The position numbers and the translations under genes were made by a program. Below are positions 1-8,644 of a stretch of 64,000 nucleotides of DNA, in pieces. Source of the stretch: Micromonospora sp. NBC_00421 (lineage in GTDB: Bacteria > Actinomycetota > Actinomycetes > Mycobacteriales > Micromonosporaceae); the NCBI RefSeq assembly GCF_036017915.1, contig NZ_CP107929.1:1736001-1800000 (forward strand). Direction: 5' to 3'. Within the stretch, counting starts at the first letter, position 1, and each line of letters starts with the position of its first letter. Under the pieces are notes generated by a model, which saw only the letters and a list, made by a program, of their open reading frames with translations, was not told the origin of the DNA and ran no database searches.

Positions 1-465
1 CTCCGCCAGGTGCGGCACGTTCCACCGGGAGCAGGCGTCCCCGACCAGTTCGCGGGCCCGCCGGCAGGCCCCCGCCACCGGCTCCAACCGGGCCCGCAGC
101 CGGGGTGCCGCGGACGCCCCGGCCAGCCGGGTCGCCTCCGCGCAGTCCTGCCGCACCGGCACCACCCGGCAGGTGGTGGAGGTGGCCAGCCAGGCCGCGG
201 CGTCCGGCGGGGGAGAGCAGAGCACCACCGGTACGGCGGGCCAGTCGGCGGCCTGCCGGGCGGTGGCGGCGAAGACCGACAGCGCCAGCCGGTCGGCGAC
301 GGTCACCCCGCCCAGGTCGACCACCAGCGCGTCCGGCTGGGTGGTCAGGCAGCGGTCCAGCGCGGTGTGCACGGCGCGCATGGTGCCGAGGTCGAGCGCG
401 CCGGTGAGGCGTACGACGGTCACGGGTGACTCGTCGCGAACCTCGCAGGTGATGCGGCTGACCAT
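1..465 (-). CDS. STAS-domain protein, C-terminus beyond window
   Basis: The minus-strand frame is open from the ATG at 465 to the window edge (155 codons), so the gene is partial. A GAGGGG ribosome site precedes the ATG. The translation begins MVSRITCEVRDESPVTVVRL, then a beta-alpha pattern with the hallmark LVVDLGGVT at about residues 48-56, where anti-sigma-factor antagonists carry the phosphorylatable Ser/Thr loop, followed by an aliphatic helix. This is the STAS fold of SpoIIAA/RsbV-type proteins, which act in partner-switching with anti-sigma kinases. Here the residues after DLGGV are T-V-A-D, not the usual D-S-S/T, so phosphorylation may be lost or moved. No partner kinase is visible. 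Confidence 0.72.
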   Translation of the reverse strand, partial: MVSRITCEVRDESPVTVVRLTGALDLGTMRAVHTALDRCLTTQPDALVVDLGGVTVADRLALSVFAATARQAADWPAVPVVLCSPPPDAAAWLATSTTCRVVPVRQDCAEATRLAGASAAPRLRARLEPVAGACRRARELVGDACSRWNVPHLAE

Positions 466-532
466 GCGGCCCCTCGATTCCGTTCGTGGTGCTGGGCAGA
501 TCCGCCAGGTACCCGCGGCCCGGCGGGACGAA

Positions 533-565
533 ACCGGGTCCGGACCGTGACGGTCCGGACCCGGT
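533..565 (-). terminator. Perfect 14-bp hairpin after the glycosyltransferase
   Basis: Arms 533-546 and 552-565 are perfectly complementary around a 5-nt loop. The hairpin lies 20 bp past the stop of the glycosyltransferase gene and ahead of the STAS gene, with no T-tract, as is common for actinobacterial terminators. Confidence 0.7.
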
Positions 566-584
566 CAGGGTGGCTACGGGTGGG

Positions 585-1742
585 TCAGACGGGCTGCAGG
601 TGTGGCGCTCGGGCGCCCGCGCGGACCGTCTCGTAGAGGGTGACGTACTTCTGCGCCATCACCGCCGGGGTGAACCGCCCGGCGGCCTCCCGTCGACACT
701 CGTCCGGGTCGAGTCGGCCCGCCGCCAGCAGCAGCTCACCCAGCTCCTCCTCGTCGTCGGTGAGCAGACCGGTGCGCCCGTGCGCGATCAGCTCGGGCAG
801 GCAGCCCCGGCCGGTCGCCACCACCGGCGTGCCCAGCGCCAGCGACTCCACCACGGCGGTCCCACCGGGCTCCTCCCAGCGCAGCGGGAACAGCGACGCC
901 CGCGCCCCGGCCAGCAGGTCGTCGCGCTCCCGACCGGCCACCGTGCCGACCCAGCGGACCAGGTCACCGTCGATGTGCGGGGCCACCTGGTCGTAGAAGA
1001 AGCGCACGTCCGGGTTCTGCCGGGCCTCGTCGCCCGCCGCCGCCAGATCCGCCGGCCGGTGGTACGGCCCGACCGGGCCGGCGAGCACCAGCGGCACCCC
1101 GGTCCGCCGGGCCAGCCGGGCACCGACGTCCTGGCCCTTGCCCGGGTTGATCCGGCCCAGGATGATCGCGTAGTCGCCCTTGGCCGGCCGGGGCGCCCGG
1201 TCGGCGTGCACGGCCAGCGGGGTGGACAGGTGAACGTGCCCGACCGAGTGCTCCCGCAGCGCCCGGGGCGCGCGGGCCAGTTGGGAGGCGGAGACCCCGT
1301 TGACCCGGACGCGGGCCCCGGCGGCGAGGTTGCCGTACAGCTCGGGGTGCTTGGCGAGGTCCCAGTGCAGGGTGTGCAGCACCGGCGGGGCGTCCGGTCC
1401 CATCGCTGCGAGGGTGGCCAGCCCGACCGCCTCCACGTGGTCGTGCACCAGGTCGATGTCGGCCCGCCCGTGCACCTGCCGGACCACCCCGGCCAGGTGT
1501 GCCTGGGCCACTCCGCACACCTGGTTGTACGGCCGTTGCAGGGCCGCGAACTGCCCGTCGTCGAAGACCGAGAACTTCTCGTCCACCGGCAGGGTGCTCG
1601 ACCCCACGGAGGCCAGCACCACCTTCACCCCGAGCCGACGCAGCTCCGGCACCAGGGTGGCGACGACGTTCTCGATGCCGCCGTAGCCGGGAGGTGGCAC
1701 GGACAGCCAGGGGCCGGCGTTCATCAGCACGGTGAGGCTCAT
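585..1742 (-). CDS. GT4-family glycosyltransferase (GT-B fold)
   Basis: This 385-aa protein looks like a retaining, nucleotide-sugar-dependent glycosyltransferase. The N-terminal half has the acceptor-side glycine loop PPPGYGGIENVV near residues 15-26. The C-terminal half has ILGRINPGKG near 185-195 and the E-x7-E region EEPGGTAVVE near 290-300, with GTPVVATGRGCLPELI after it, as in GT4 enzymes. I chose the ATG at 1742 because GAGAGGAAA lies 8-10 nt upstream; a longer open frame to 1808 has a non-protein-like N-terminus. The neighbouring gpgS suggests a role in glycosylated small molecules or compatible solutes, but the acceptor cannot be read from sequence. Confidence 0.85.
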   Translation of the reverse strand: MSLTVLMNAGPWLSVPPPGYGGIENVVATLVPELRRLGVKVVLASVGSSTLPVDEKFSVFDDGQFAALQRPYNQVCGVAQAHLAGVVRQVHGRADIDLVHDHVEAVGLATLAAMGPDAPPVLHTLHWDLAKHPELYGNLAAGARVRVNGVSASQLARAPRALREHSVGHVHLSTPLAVHADRAPRPAKGDYAIILGRINPGKGQDVGARLARRTGVPLVLAGPVGPYHRPADLAAAGDEARQNPDVRFFYDQVAPHIDGDLVRWVGTVAGRERDDLLAGARASLFPLRWEEPGGTAVVESLALGTPVVATGRGCLPELIAHGRTGLLTDDEEELGELLLAAGRLDPDECRREAAGRFTPAVMAQKYVTLYETVRAGARAPHLQPV

Positions 1743-1836
1743 GACGGGGGTTTCCTCTCGGTGCGGCCGGAGTCGCGGGCGGGCGTCCACCCGCTCGTGG
1801 GGCGGCACTGCTTCGGTCGCGGCCGGGGGATCCGTG

Positions 1837-1890
1837 TGGTCGGTTCGGCTCGGGTGGCCGGTTCGGCTCGGGTGGTCGGCTCGGCGCGTG
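1837..1890. repeat. 18-bp tandem repeat, about three copies
   Basis: The unit TGGTCGGTTCGGCTCGGG recurs at 1837, 1855 and, with a few changes, 1873. It fills the gap between gpgS and the glycosyltransferase gene, probably from local slippage. Confidence 0.7.
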
Positions 1891-1893
1891 CGG

Positions 1894-2910
1894 TCACGCG
1901 GCGGCCACCCGCCGGTGCGGCACCCGGTGCCGCAGGTCGGCCAGGGGCGGGCGTTCCTGCACCGAGACGTCGTTGACGACGATTTCCCGGTCCAGGTTGG
2001 GCAGCGCCTCCGAGCCGCCCCGACGGAACTGGGTCAGCAGGGTTCCCGGGCTGGTGCCCGGGGCGGCCCAGCCCCGCCGCTGCAACCGCGTCCAGGCGGT
2101 GTGCATGATCTGCGCGGACATCCGGCCCAGGGCCGCGGTGTCCTGGTGCCGGTGTTTGCGCTCACCCAGGTCGACCTGGGCGAGTGCGTCCAGGCCGACC
2201 AGCTCGAGCAGGTCGATCAGCATGGCCGTCTCGACTCCGTAGCCGGTGACGAACGGCACCCGCTCCAGCACCGTGCGCCGACCGGCGTACTCGCCCGCCA
2301 GGGGCTGCACGAAGCCGGCCAGTTCCGGCCAGAACAGGTTCAGCAGCGGCCGGGCCATCAGCTCCGTCACCCGCCCGCCCCCGTCGGCCTCCACGCTGGT
2401 CGCCCCGACCAGCGGCCGGTGGTAGAAGCCCTTCACGAACTCGACCGAGGGATCGACAAGCAACGGGCCGATCAGGCCGGTCACGAAGTGCGGCCGGAAC
2501 TCCCGCAGGTCGGCGTCGACGAAGGCGACGACGTCGCCCCCGGCGGCGGCGAGGCCGGCCCAGAGCGCATCGCCCTTGCCGGTCAGCCGGGGCAGGCCAC
2601 GGGTCATCTCGTCCTGACCGACCACCTCAGCCCCGGCGGCCCGGGCCACCTGGGCGGTCCGGTCGGTCGACCGGGAGTCCACCACGATCAGCTCGTCGAC
2701 CAGCGGAACCCGGTCCATCAGGTGCTCCCGGATCGTCGAGACGATCGCCCCGACGGTGGCCTCCTCGTTGCGGGCGGGAAGCACCACGCTGACCCGGTTC
2801 TCCCCCTTGGCCCTCATCAGCCGTAGCGCGGGCCAGTCCTGCGCCGACGTCGTCCGATATGTGGCCCACGCCTCCACGACAGGCGAGACGATCGGTTCTG
2901 TATCCCGCAC
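1894..2910 (-). CDS. gpgS: Glucosyl-3-phosphoglycerate synthase (GT81)
   Basis: GpgS transfers glucose from NDP-glucose to 3-phosphoglycerate, the first step to glucosylglycerate and, in mycobacteria, methylglucose lipopolysaccharide. The sequence carries the GT-A nucleotide site SVVLPARNEE, the metal-binding DAD motif in AFVDADL near residue 130, and family-wide GGGRVTELMARPLL, LAGEYAGRR and GYGVETAMLID segments that match mycobacterial GpgS as I recall it. The frame is open to a TTG at 2970, but the GTG at 2910 has a GGGGGG stretch 8 nt upstream; GTG 2916 is an alternative. Length (338 aa) fits the family. The gene shares a divergent intergenic region with the oxidoreductase pair at 3130. 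Confidence 0.9.
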   Translation of the reverse strand: MRDTEPIVSPVVEAWATYRTTSAQDWPALRLMRAKGENRVSVVLPARNEEATVGAIVSTIREHLMDRVPLVDELIVVDSRSTDRTAQVARAAGAEVVGQDEMTRGLPRLTGKGDALWAGLAAAGGDVVAFVDADLREFRPHFVTGLIGPLLVDPSVEFVKGFYHRPLVGATSVEADGGGRVTELMARPLLNLFWPELAGFVQPLAGEYAGRRTVLERVPFVTGYGVETAMLIDLLELVGLDALAQVDLGERKHRHQDTAALGRMSAQIMHTAWTRLQRRGWAAPGTSPGTLLTQFRRGGSEALPNLDREIVVNDVSVQERPPLADLRHRVPHRRVAAA

Positions 2911-3129
2911 TGGCACAACCCCCCAGATCCTGGCGGAAAACCCGGACGTGGTTTTCCCATCCCCGCTCAATCGCTAACCGGTTATCCCTAACAGCTTGAT
3001 CACACCGGCTCCACCTGCCGGTTCCGGGCAGGTGAACGCTGTGTTGCGGCCCGGCTCCGGGTTTCGCGGCTCCCCGCCGGGGGGAGTGCTGTCGGCGATG
3101 GTCGTGACAGCGTCGAGAGGGCCGATGGA

Positions 3130-4164
3130 ATGCGTACCTGCCGGGTGGGCCTGGTCGGGGCCGGTGGGGTGGCGCAACGCCACGCCCGCGTGCTGGGGAG
3201 GTTCACCGACGTGGAAGTGATCGGCGTCACCGACGTGGCCCGGGACGCGGCGACGGAGCTGGCCGCCGCGCACTCCGCCCGGGTCTTCACCGACGTCGAC
3301 GAGCTGCTGGCCGCCGGCCCGGACGCCGTCTACGTCTGCGTACCCCCGTTCGCGCACGGGCCGGTGGAGGAGGCGGTGATCGCGGCCGGGGTGCCGATGT
3401 TCGTGGAGAAGCCGGTGGCGGTCGACCTGGACACCGCCGAGCGGATCGCCGCCCTGGTGCAGGACCGGGGGCTGCTCACCGCCGTCGGGCACCACTGGCG
3501 GTACCTGTACGTGGTGGAGCAGGCCCGGCAGCTGCTCGCCGACCGTCCGGTGCGGATGGTCAACGGAGCCTGGCTGGACAAGGTGCCACCGGTGGCGTGG
3601 TGGGCGGTGCGGGACCGCTCCGGTGGCCCGGTCGTCGAGCAGGCCGCCCACGTGCTGGACCTGATCCGCGCACTGGTCGGCGAGGCGGTCGAGGTGACCG
3701 CGTACGGCGACGGCAGCCCGCCGCCCGTCGACGGCGCCGACATCGACTCGGTGACCGCCGCCACCCTGCGCTTCGCCGACGGGGCGGTGGGCACCCTCGC
3801 CGCCGCCTGCGTGCTGGGCTGGAAGCACCGGGCCGGCGTGGAGATCCTCGCCGACGGGCTCGCCCTGTCGCTGGGCGAGGACGGCCTGTCGGTCCGCGAC
3901 GCCGACGGGGAACGCCACCTGCCGGCCGACCCGGACGGTGCCCGGGTCGCCGTCGACCGGGCCTTCGTCGACGCGGTCACCGGGGTCGGCGACGACATCC
4001 GGGTGCCGTACGCGGAGGCGCTGCGTACCCAGCGGCTGGCGGTCGCGGTCGCGCAGAGCGCCCGTACCGGCCGTGCCGTCACGCTGCCCACCGGCCCGGC
4101 CGCGCTCGCGCCGGTGGTCGGCGGCGTCCCCGGTGCGTCGGCGGGGGTGGCCGTCGATGCGTGA
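3130..4164 (+). CDS. Gfo/Idh/MocA-family oxidoreductase
   Basis: This is a 344-aa NAD(P)-dependent sugar or cyclitol dehydrogenase-like protein. The N-terminal Rossmann motif VGLVGAGGVAQRHAR covers residues 6-20, and the family EKP motif appears in MFVEKPVAVDL near 95-105. The C-terminal half is the alpha/beta substrate domain. GAGAGGG precedes the ATG. The gene overlaps the next one by 8 bp, so the two are surely co-translated. Its substrate is unknown; a sugar-acid or cyclitol derivative is typical of the family. Confidence 0.87.
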   Translation: MRTCRVGLVGAGGVAQRHARVLGRFTDVEVIGVTDVARDAATELAAAHSARVFTDVDELLAAGPDAVYVCVPPFAHGPVEEAVIAAGVPMFVEKPVAVDLDTAERIAALVQDRGLLTAVGHHWRYLYVVEQARQLLADRPVRMVNGAWLDKVPPVAWWAVRDRSGGPVVEQAAHVLDLIRALVGEAVEVTAYGDGSPPPVDGADIDSVTAATLRFADGAVGTLAAACVLGWKHRAGVEILADGLALSLGEDGLSVRDADGERHLPADPDGARVAVDRAFVDAVTGVGDDIRVPYAEALRTQRLAVAVAQSARTGRAVTLPTGPAALAPVVGGVPGASAGVAVDA

Positions 4165-5245
4165 CACGGTGGTGGTGGTCAGCGGCCCGGGGCGGGTCGA
4201 GGTGGCCGAGCAGGACGCCGGTGAGCTGCGCGACGGCACGATCCGGGTACGGACCCGCTACAGCGGGGTCTCCGCCGGCACGGAGCTGAGCTTCGTCAAG
4301 GGCACCAACCCCTACCTCAACGTCACCTTCGACGCCGGCCTCGGCCTGTTCCGGCCCGGGGCGGCCAGCACCCCGTACCCGGTGACCCGGCTCGGCTACA
4401 TGCAGGTCGGCGAGGTGGTGGAGAGCCGCACCCCGGCGATCGCCGTCGGCACCGTCGGCGCGATGACGTACGGCCACCGCACCGGGTACGTCGCCGACCC
4501 GCTTGCCGAACGGTTCGTGCCGCTGCCCGACGACCTCGATCCGATGCTCGGCGTCTATGTGGCGCACATGGGTCCGATCTGCGCCAACGGCCTGCTGCAC
4601 GCCGCCGCCGACCTGTGCGGCACCGACGTGCGCACGCTCGGCGACGGGGTACGCGGCCGGCGGGTGGCGGTGGTCGGCGGTGGCGTGGTCGCCCTGCTCA
4701 CCGCGCTGTTCGCCAGGCGACACGGTGCCGCCTCGGTGGTGGTGGTCGACCCGACCCCGCAGCGCCGGCAGGTCGCCGAGGCCCTCGGTCTGGAGACCCT
4801 CGACCCCGAGGCCGACGACCCCGCCGTGGTGCTCAAGACCCGGTGGAACCACAGCGCCGGCGACCGGGGCGCCGACGTGGTGTTCCAGTGCCGGGGCCAG
4901 GACTGGGCGCTGCACCTGGCGCTGCGCCTGCTCCGTCCGCAGGGCACCGTGATCGACCTGGCCTTCTACCAGGGCGGGGCGGACGCCGTCCGGCTCGGCG
5001 AGGAATTCCACCACAACGGCCTGGCGCTGCGCTGCGCCCAGATCGGCCGGGTGCCCCGCGGCCTCGCCCCCACCTGGGACCGGGAACGTCTCTCCGCCGA
5101 GACGATCGACCTGCTCCGGCAGTACGGCGACCTGATCCGCAAGCACCTGATCTCCGCGGTGGTCCCGTTCGAGGAGGCCCCCACCCTGCTCACCGACCTC
5201 GCCGACCGCCGTCGCCAGGAACTCCAGGTGATCCTCACCTGCTGA
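4157..5245 (+). CDS. Medium-chain dehydrogenase/reductase-like protein
   Basis: This 362-aa protein has the MDR layout: a GroES-like N-terminal domain with YSGVSAGTELSFVKG near residues 35-50, and a Rossmann segment RRVAVVGGGVVALLTALFA near 170-188. The usual catalytic and structural zinc cysteines are not evident, so it may be a zinc-free member. The ATG at 4157 lies inside the end of the Gfo/Idh gene. A dehydrogenase pair of this kind usually acts on the same sugar-derived substrate in sequence; that is inference here. Confidence 0.82.
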   Translation: MRDTVVVVSGPGRVEVAEQDAGELRDGTIRVRTRYSGVSAGTELSFVKGTNPYLNVTFDAGLGLFRPGAASTPYPVTRLGYMQVGEVVESRTPAIAVGTVGAMTYGHRTGYVADPLAERFVPLPDDLDPMLGVYVAHMGPICANGLLHAAADLCGTDVRTLGDGVRGRRVAVVGGGVVALLTALFARRHGAASVVVVDPTPQRRQVAEALGLETLDPEADDPAVVLKTRWNHSAGDRGADVVFQCRGQDWALHLALRLLRPQGTVIDLAFYQGGADAVRLGEEFHHNGLALRCAQIGRVPRGLAPTWDRERLSAETIDLLRQYGDLIRKHLISAVVPFEEAPTLLTDLADRRRQELQVILTC

Positions 5246-5266
5246 CTTTCGCCCCACCCCCCACAT

Positions 5267-5323
5267 CGGTGCCCCGCGCCGGCCTCGGTGCCCCGCGCCG
5301 GCCTCGGTGCCCCGCGCCGGCCT
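5267..5323. repeat. 19-bp tandem repeat, three copies
   Basis: CGGTGCCCCGCGCCGGCCT starts at 5267, 5286 and 5305 without change, and a fourth start (CGGTG) runs into the inverted repeat that follows. Confidence 0.9.
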
Positions 5324-5325
5324 CG

Positions 5326-5383
5326 GTGATCAAGAGGTTTACGTCAGCGTGGACGATTCTTCTGACGTAAACCTCTTGATCAC
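5326..5383. repeat. Perfect 22-bp inverted repeat, 14-nt loop
   Basis: The arm starting GTGATCAAGAGGTTTACGTC (5326-5347) is exactly complementary to 5362-5383. It follows the dehydrogenase stop by about 80 bp and can act as a strong terminator. The AT-rich arms, unlike the GC-rich flanks, suggest a dispersed intergenic element rather than an ordinary terminator. Confidence 0.85.
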
Positions 5384-5498
5384 TGCTGGGAAGGGGAGCC
5401 GTCCGACCTTGTTAACCTTGAGCGACGGTGGGAACCATCCGCGGTGAGGCGCTCCCTCGTGGACGGACCCTCGACCTCCTGAGAGAAGCGGCTGCATC

Positions 5499-5708
5499 AT
5501 GGACCTGACCGGCGCGCGGTGGCACAAGAGCACGAAGAGCGGCGGCAACGGTGGCAACTGTGTCGAGGTCGCGGGCAACCTTCCCGGCGTCGTCCTGGTG
5601 CGGGACACCAAGGACCGGGACGGCGGGGTGCTCGCGTTCGCCCCGGCGGCGTGGCGGGGCTTCGTCGACTTCGCGAGTCGGCGGGGGTCGGCCGGTGCGG
5701 CCCGGTGA
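5499..5708 (+). CDS. DUF397-domain small protein
   Basis: The 69-aa product has the DUF397 pattern: WHKSTKSGGNGGNCVEVA at 8-25, VLVRDTKD at 32-39, and LAFAPAAWRGFVDFA at 45-59. DUF397 proteins are usually encoded beside an XRE-type helix-turn-helix regulator in actinomycetes and are linked with development and antibiotic control. No such regulator is adjacent here, so this is an orphan copy. A GAGAGAAG ribosome site precedes the ATG. Confidence 0.85.
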   Translation: MDLTGARWHKSTKSGGNGGNCVEVAGNLPGVVLVRDTKDRDGGVLAFAPAAWRGFVDFASRRGSAGAAR

Positions 5709-6165
5709 CGGAAGTGCGGGACGTTGAGCCGTAGCGCTCCCCGCCCAGAAGGCGGCGTCAAGATGTCCGCCCACTTCCCGCGTATGTGGGGTTGACGCGG
5801 CTACGGAGCCTCAAGATCATGTTGCGATCTGGCGCACTCTCCCCGGCGTGTCGTCTCCCTTTCGGCAACCCGATCATGGGGCGGGGCCCTGCGTACCGTC
5901 GCCGTGGGGGAGGGACGGCTTCGCCCCTCCGGCTCCGTGCCGTTGTTCGGAAGGTCGCGCCCAGGGGCGGCCCCTGCCGGGGTCGGCCTCGTTGGTCATC
6001 GACGACCGTCAGGCTGGGCCCTGGTCGGCCGCCTGCCTGCCAGCTTCCGGTGTGTCGCCGGCACCCCCCGTTGACCTGCCCGGATGGGCCGGGAACAGGA
6101 CACCGGGATCGCCACGCGCGGACCGGGCAGCTTTTTTCGGGTTGGTTCGCGTACCGTTGCGGCTC
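5709..6165. other. Intergenic region before secA2, no supported gene
   Basis: I find no convincing gene in these 457 bp. There is an imperfect inverted pair, GATCATGTTGC (about 5816) and GCAACCCGATC (about 5862), whose AT-richer character resembles the palindromic elements at 5326 and 43211. Just before secA2, TACCGT at 6151-6156 sits 9 nt from the ATG and could drive a leaderless transcript. Confidence 0.5.
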
Positions 6166-8457
6166 ATGGGTGTGTCGCAACGGTTGAAGAGCAGGTTCCG
6201 GCGGTTCCTCCAGCGCCCGGGGACGACGGTCGACCTGGCTCCGCTGGAGAAGCTGCTACCGCGGATCGCCGCGCGCGAGGACGAGCTGTCGGCGCTGGAC
6301 GACGCCGCGCTGACCGAGGCCGCCGGTGCCGCCACGGAGTACGCCGAGATCTGCGCCGTCGGCCGCGAGGCCGCCCGACGCGGCCTCGACCAGCGGCCGT
6401 ACGACGTGCAGCTGCTCGGCGCGATGGCGCTGCTGTCGGGCAAGGTCGCCGAGATGGCCACCGGTGAGGGCAAGACGCTGACCGCCACCATCGCCGCCTA
6501 CGGGCACGTCCGGCTGGGCAACGGCCCGGTGCACGTGCTCACCGTCAACGACTACCTGGCCCGCCGGGACGCCGAGTGGATGACGCCTGTCTACCGGCTG
6601 CTCGGGCTGACCGTGGGCTGGGTCAACGAGGCGTCCACCCCGGCCGAGCGCCGGACGGCGTACGGCTGCGACGTCACCTACGTCTCGGTCAGCGAGGCCG
6701 GCTTCGACTTCCTCCGCGACCAGCTCGTCACCGACCTCGCCGACCGGGTGCAGCCGCCGCTGGCCACCGCCGTGGTCGACGAGGCCGACTCGATCCTGAT
6801 CGACGAGGCCCGGGTGCCGATGGTGCTTGCCGGTTCCGTCACCGGCGAGCAGGATCCGGTGCACGCCGCCGCCGCGCTGGTGCGTGGCCTGCGCAAGGGG
6901 AAGCACTACACGGTCGCCGAGGACGGCCGCAGCGTCGCCTTCACCACCGAGGGTCTGGCCGCCGTCGAGGCCAAGCTGGGCGACATCGACCTGTACGACA
7001 CCGAGCACGTCGGGCAGCTCTCCGCGGTCAACGTGGCGCTGCACGCGCACTCCCTGCTGCACCGCGACGTCGACTACATCGTGCGGGACGGCTCGGTGGA
7101 GCTGATCGACGAGATGCGCGGCCGGGTGGCCCAGCGCCGTCGCTGGCCGGACGGTCTCCAGGCCGCCGTGGAGGCCAAGGAGGGCCTGGACGCCACCGCC
7201 GAGGGTGAGGTGCTGGGCACCATCGCCGTGCAGGCGTACATCGGCCTCTATCCCAAGCTGTGCGGCATGACGGCGACCGCGGTGCTGGTCGGTGACCAGC
7301 TCCGGGAGTTCTTCGACCTCGAGGTGGCGGTGATCCCGCCGAACACCCCCTGCGTCCGGGAGGACGAGCCGGACCGGATCTACGCGACCCGGGCCGAGAA
7401 GGAGGAGGCGCTGGTCGACGAGATCCGGCGCTGCCACGAGGCGGGCCGCCCGGTGCTTGTCGGCACGCTCGACGTGAAGGAGTCCGAGGGGCTCGCCGCC
7501 GGCCTGCACGCCGCCGGGGTGCCGTGCGTGGTGCTCAACGCCAAGAACGACGACGAGGAAGCGGCGATCATCGCCGAGGCCGGCGCGTACGGCGCGGTGA
7601 CCGTCTCCACCCAGATGGCCGGTCGGGGCGTGGACATCCGGCTCGGCGGCAGCGGGCAGGTCGACCAGGAGCGGGTGGCCGAACTGGGCGGGCTCTACGT
7701 CATCGGCAGCGGCCGGCACGACAGCCGCCGGGTCGACGACCAGCTGCGCGGCCGGGCCGGCCGGCAGGGTGACCCGGGCGGCTCGGTCTTCTTCGTCAGC
7801 CTGGAGGACGACCTCGTCGTCCGGCACGCCGGCGACACCATCCCGGCCTCGCCCCGGATGAACGCCGACGGCCTGGTCACCGACGAGCAGGTCGACTACG
7901 CGGTGGAGCACGCCCAGCGGGTCGCCGAGGGCGTCAACCACGAGATCCACCGCAACACCTGGCGTTACAGCGTGGTGATCGAGCAGCAGCGGATCGCCCT
8001 GGCCGAGCGCCGGGAGCGGCTGCTGACCTCCGACGTGGCCGCGCTGATGCTGCTCGACCGGATGCCGGACAAGGCCGGTGAGATGGACGAGGACCTGCTC
8101 GCCCGGGTGGCCCGGTCGATCGCGCTCTACCACACCGACCGGCTCTGGGCGGAGCACCTGGCCGAGCTCTCCGAGGTGCGCGAGGGCGTACACCTGCGGG
8201 CGCTGGGCCGGCTCGACCCGCTGGACGAGTTCCATCGGGCAGCGGTGCCGGCGTTCACCAACCTCATCCCGGAGATCGAGACGCGCACCCTGGCCACCTT
8301 CGAGGAGACCGAGTTCGACGAGGACTGGGAGCCGGACGCCGCCAAGCTGGTCCGGCCCAGTGCCACCTGGACGTACCTGGTGCACGACAACCCGTTCGGC
8401 TCGGAGCTGGACCGGCTGATCGCCTCGGTCGGCCGCCGGCTCGCCGCAGCCCGCTGA
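6166..8457 (+). CDS. secA2: Accessory Sec translocase ATPase SecA2
   Basis: This is a SecA-type motor that drives export of a subset of proteins through SecYEG. Walker A MATGEGKTLT lies at about residues 96-105, the DEAD-type box VVDEADSILIDEAR near 203-216, QMAGRGVDIRLGG near 483 and QLRGRAGRQGDPG near 526. At 763 aa it is shorter than housekeeping SecA, and it ends without the C-terminal zinc-binding tail, both typical of actinobacterial SecA2. An open frame extends to 5848 but its sequence is not protein-like; MGVSQRLKSRF at 6166 is the natural start. It stands alone, followed by a strong terminator. Confidence 0.9.
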   Translation: MGVSQRLKSRFRRFLQRPGTTVDLAPLEKLLPRIAAREDELSALDDAALTEAAGAATEYAEICAVGREAARRGLDQRPYDVQLLGAMALLSGKVAEMATGEGKTLTATIAAYGHVRLGNGPVHVLTVNDYLARRDAEWMTPVYRLLGLTVGWVNEASTPAERRTAYGCDVTYVSVSEAGFDFLRDQLVTDLADRVQPPLATAVVDEADSILIDEARVPMVLAGSVTGEQDPVHAAAALVRGLRKGKHYTVAEDGRSVAFTTEGLAAVEAKLGDIDLYDTEHVGQLSAVNVALHAHSLLHRDVDYIVRDGSVELIDEMRGRVAQRRRWPDGLQAAVEAKEGLDATAEGEVLGTIAVQAYIGLYPKLCGMTATAVLVGDQLREFFDLEVAVIPPNTPCVREDEPDRIYATRAEKEEALVDEIRRCHEAGRPVLVGTLDVKESEGLAAGLHAAGVPCVVLNAKNDDEEAAIIAEAGAYGAVTVSTQMAGRGVDIRLGGSGQVDQERVAELGGLYVIGSGRHDSRRVDDQLRGRAGRQGDPGGSVFFVSLEDDLVVRHAGDTIPASPRMNADGLVTDEQVDYAVEHAQRVAEGVNHEIHRNTWRYSVVIEQQRIALAERRERLLTSDVAALMLLDRMPDKAGEMDEDLLARVARSIALYHTDRLWAEHLAELSEVREGVHLRALGRLDPLDEFHRAAVPAFTNLIPEIETRTLATFEETEFDEDWEPDAAKLVRPSATWTYLVHDNPFGSELDRLIASVGRRLAAAR

Positions 8458-8465
8458 GCGTCACC

Positions 8466-8502
8466 GGAACCCCTCCGGGTCGGTCCGGCCCGGAGGGGTT
8501 CC
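8466..8502 (+). terminator. Perfect 14-bp hairpin after secA2
   Basis: Arms GGAACCCCTCCGGG (8466-8479) and 8489-8502 pair perfectly around a 9-nt loop, and TTTA follows. It lies 9 bp past the secA2 stop. Confidence 0.85.
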
Positions 8503-8573
8503 TTTACGCGGTTTGGATGCGGTTTTGCGAGGGTAATAGCCCGGGGCTCACGATTCGGGGAGAGATCACGACG

Positions 8574-8636
8574 ATGACACAGGCGACGACGCCGGTGACG
8601 GGCAGCAGGTGCGCTACGGAGCCTGTGGTGCGGTGA
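8574..8636 (+). CDS. Possible 20-codon leader ORF before GAF-ANTAR gene
   Basis: ATG at 8574 follows a strong GGGGAGAG site (8557-8564) with 9-nt spacing. The frame, MTQATTPVTGSRCATEPVVR, stops at 8636, 8 nt before the downstream ATG. The downstream gene's own ribosome site lies inside the end of this ORF, so translation of the two could be coupled. There is no homology to support it, and it could be chance. Confidence 0.35.
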   Translation: MTQATTPVTGSRCATEPVVR

Positions 8637-8644
8637 GACTGGGC

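Noticed and set aside
486..1976. 496-codon plus-strand open frame
   Set aside because: Antisense to the GT4 glycosyltransferase; low-complexity translation.
6256..8385. 709-codon minus-strand open frame
   Set aside because: Antisense shadow of secA2, whose motifs are unmistakable.
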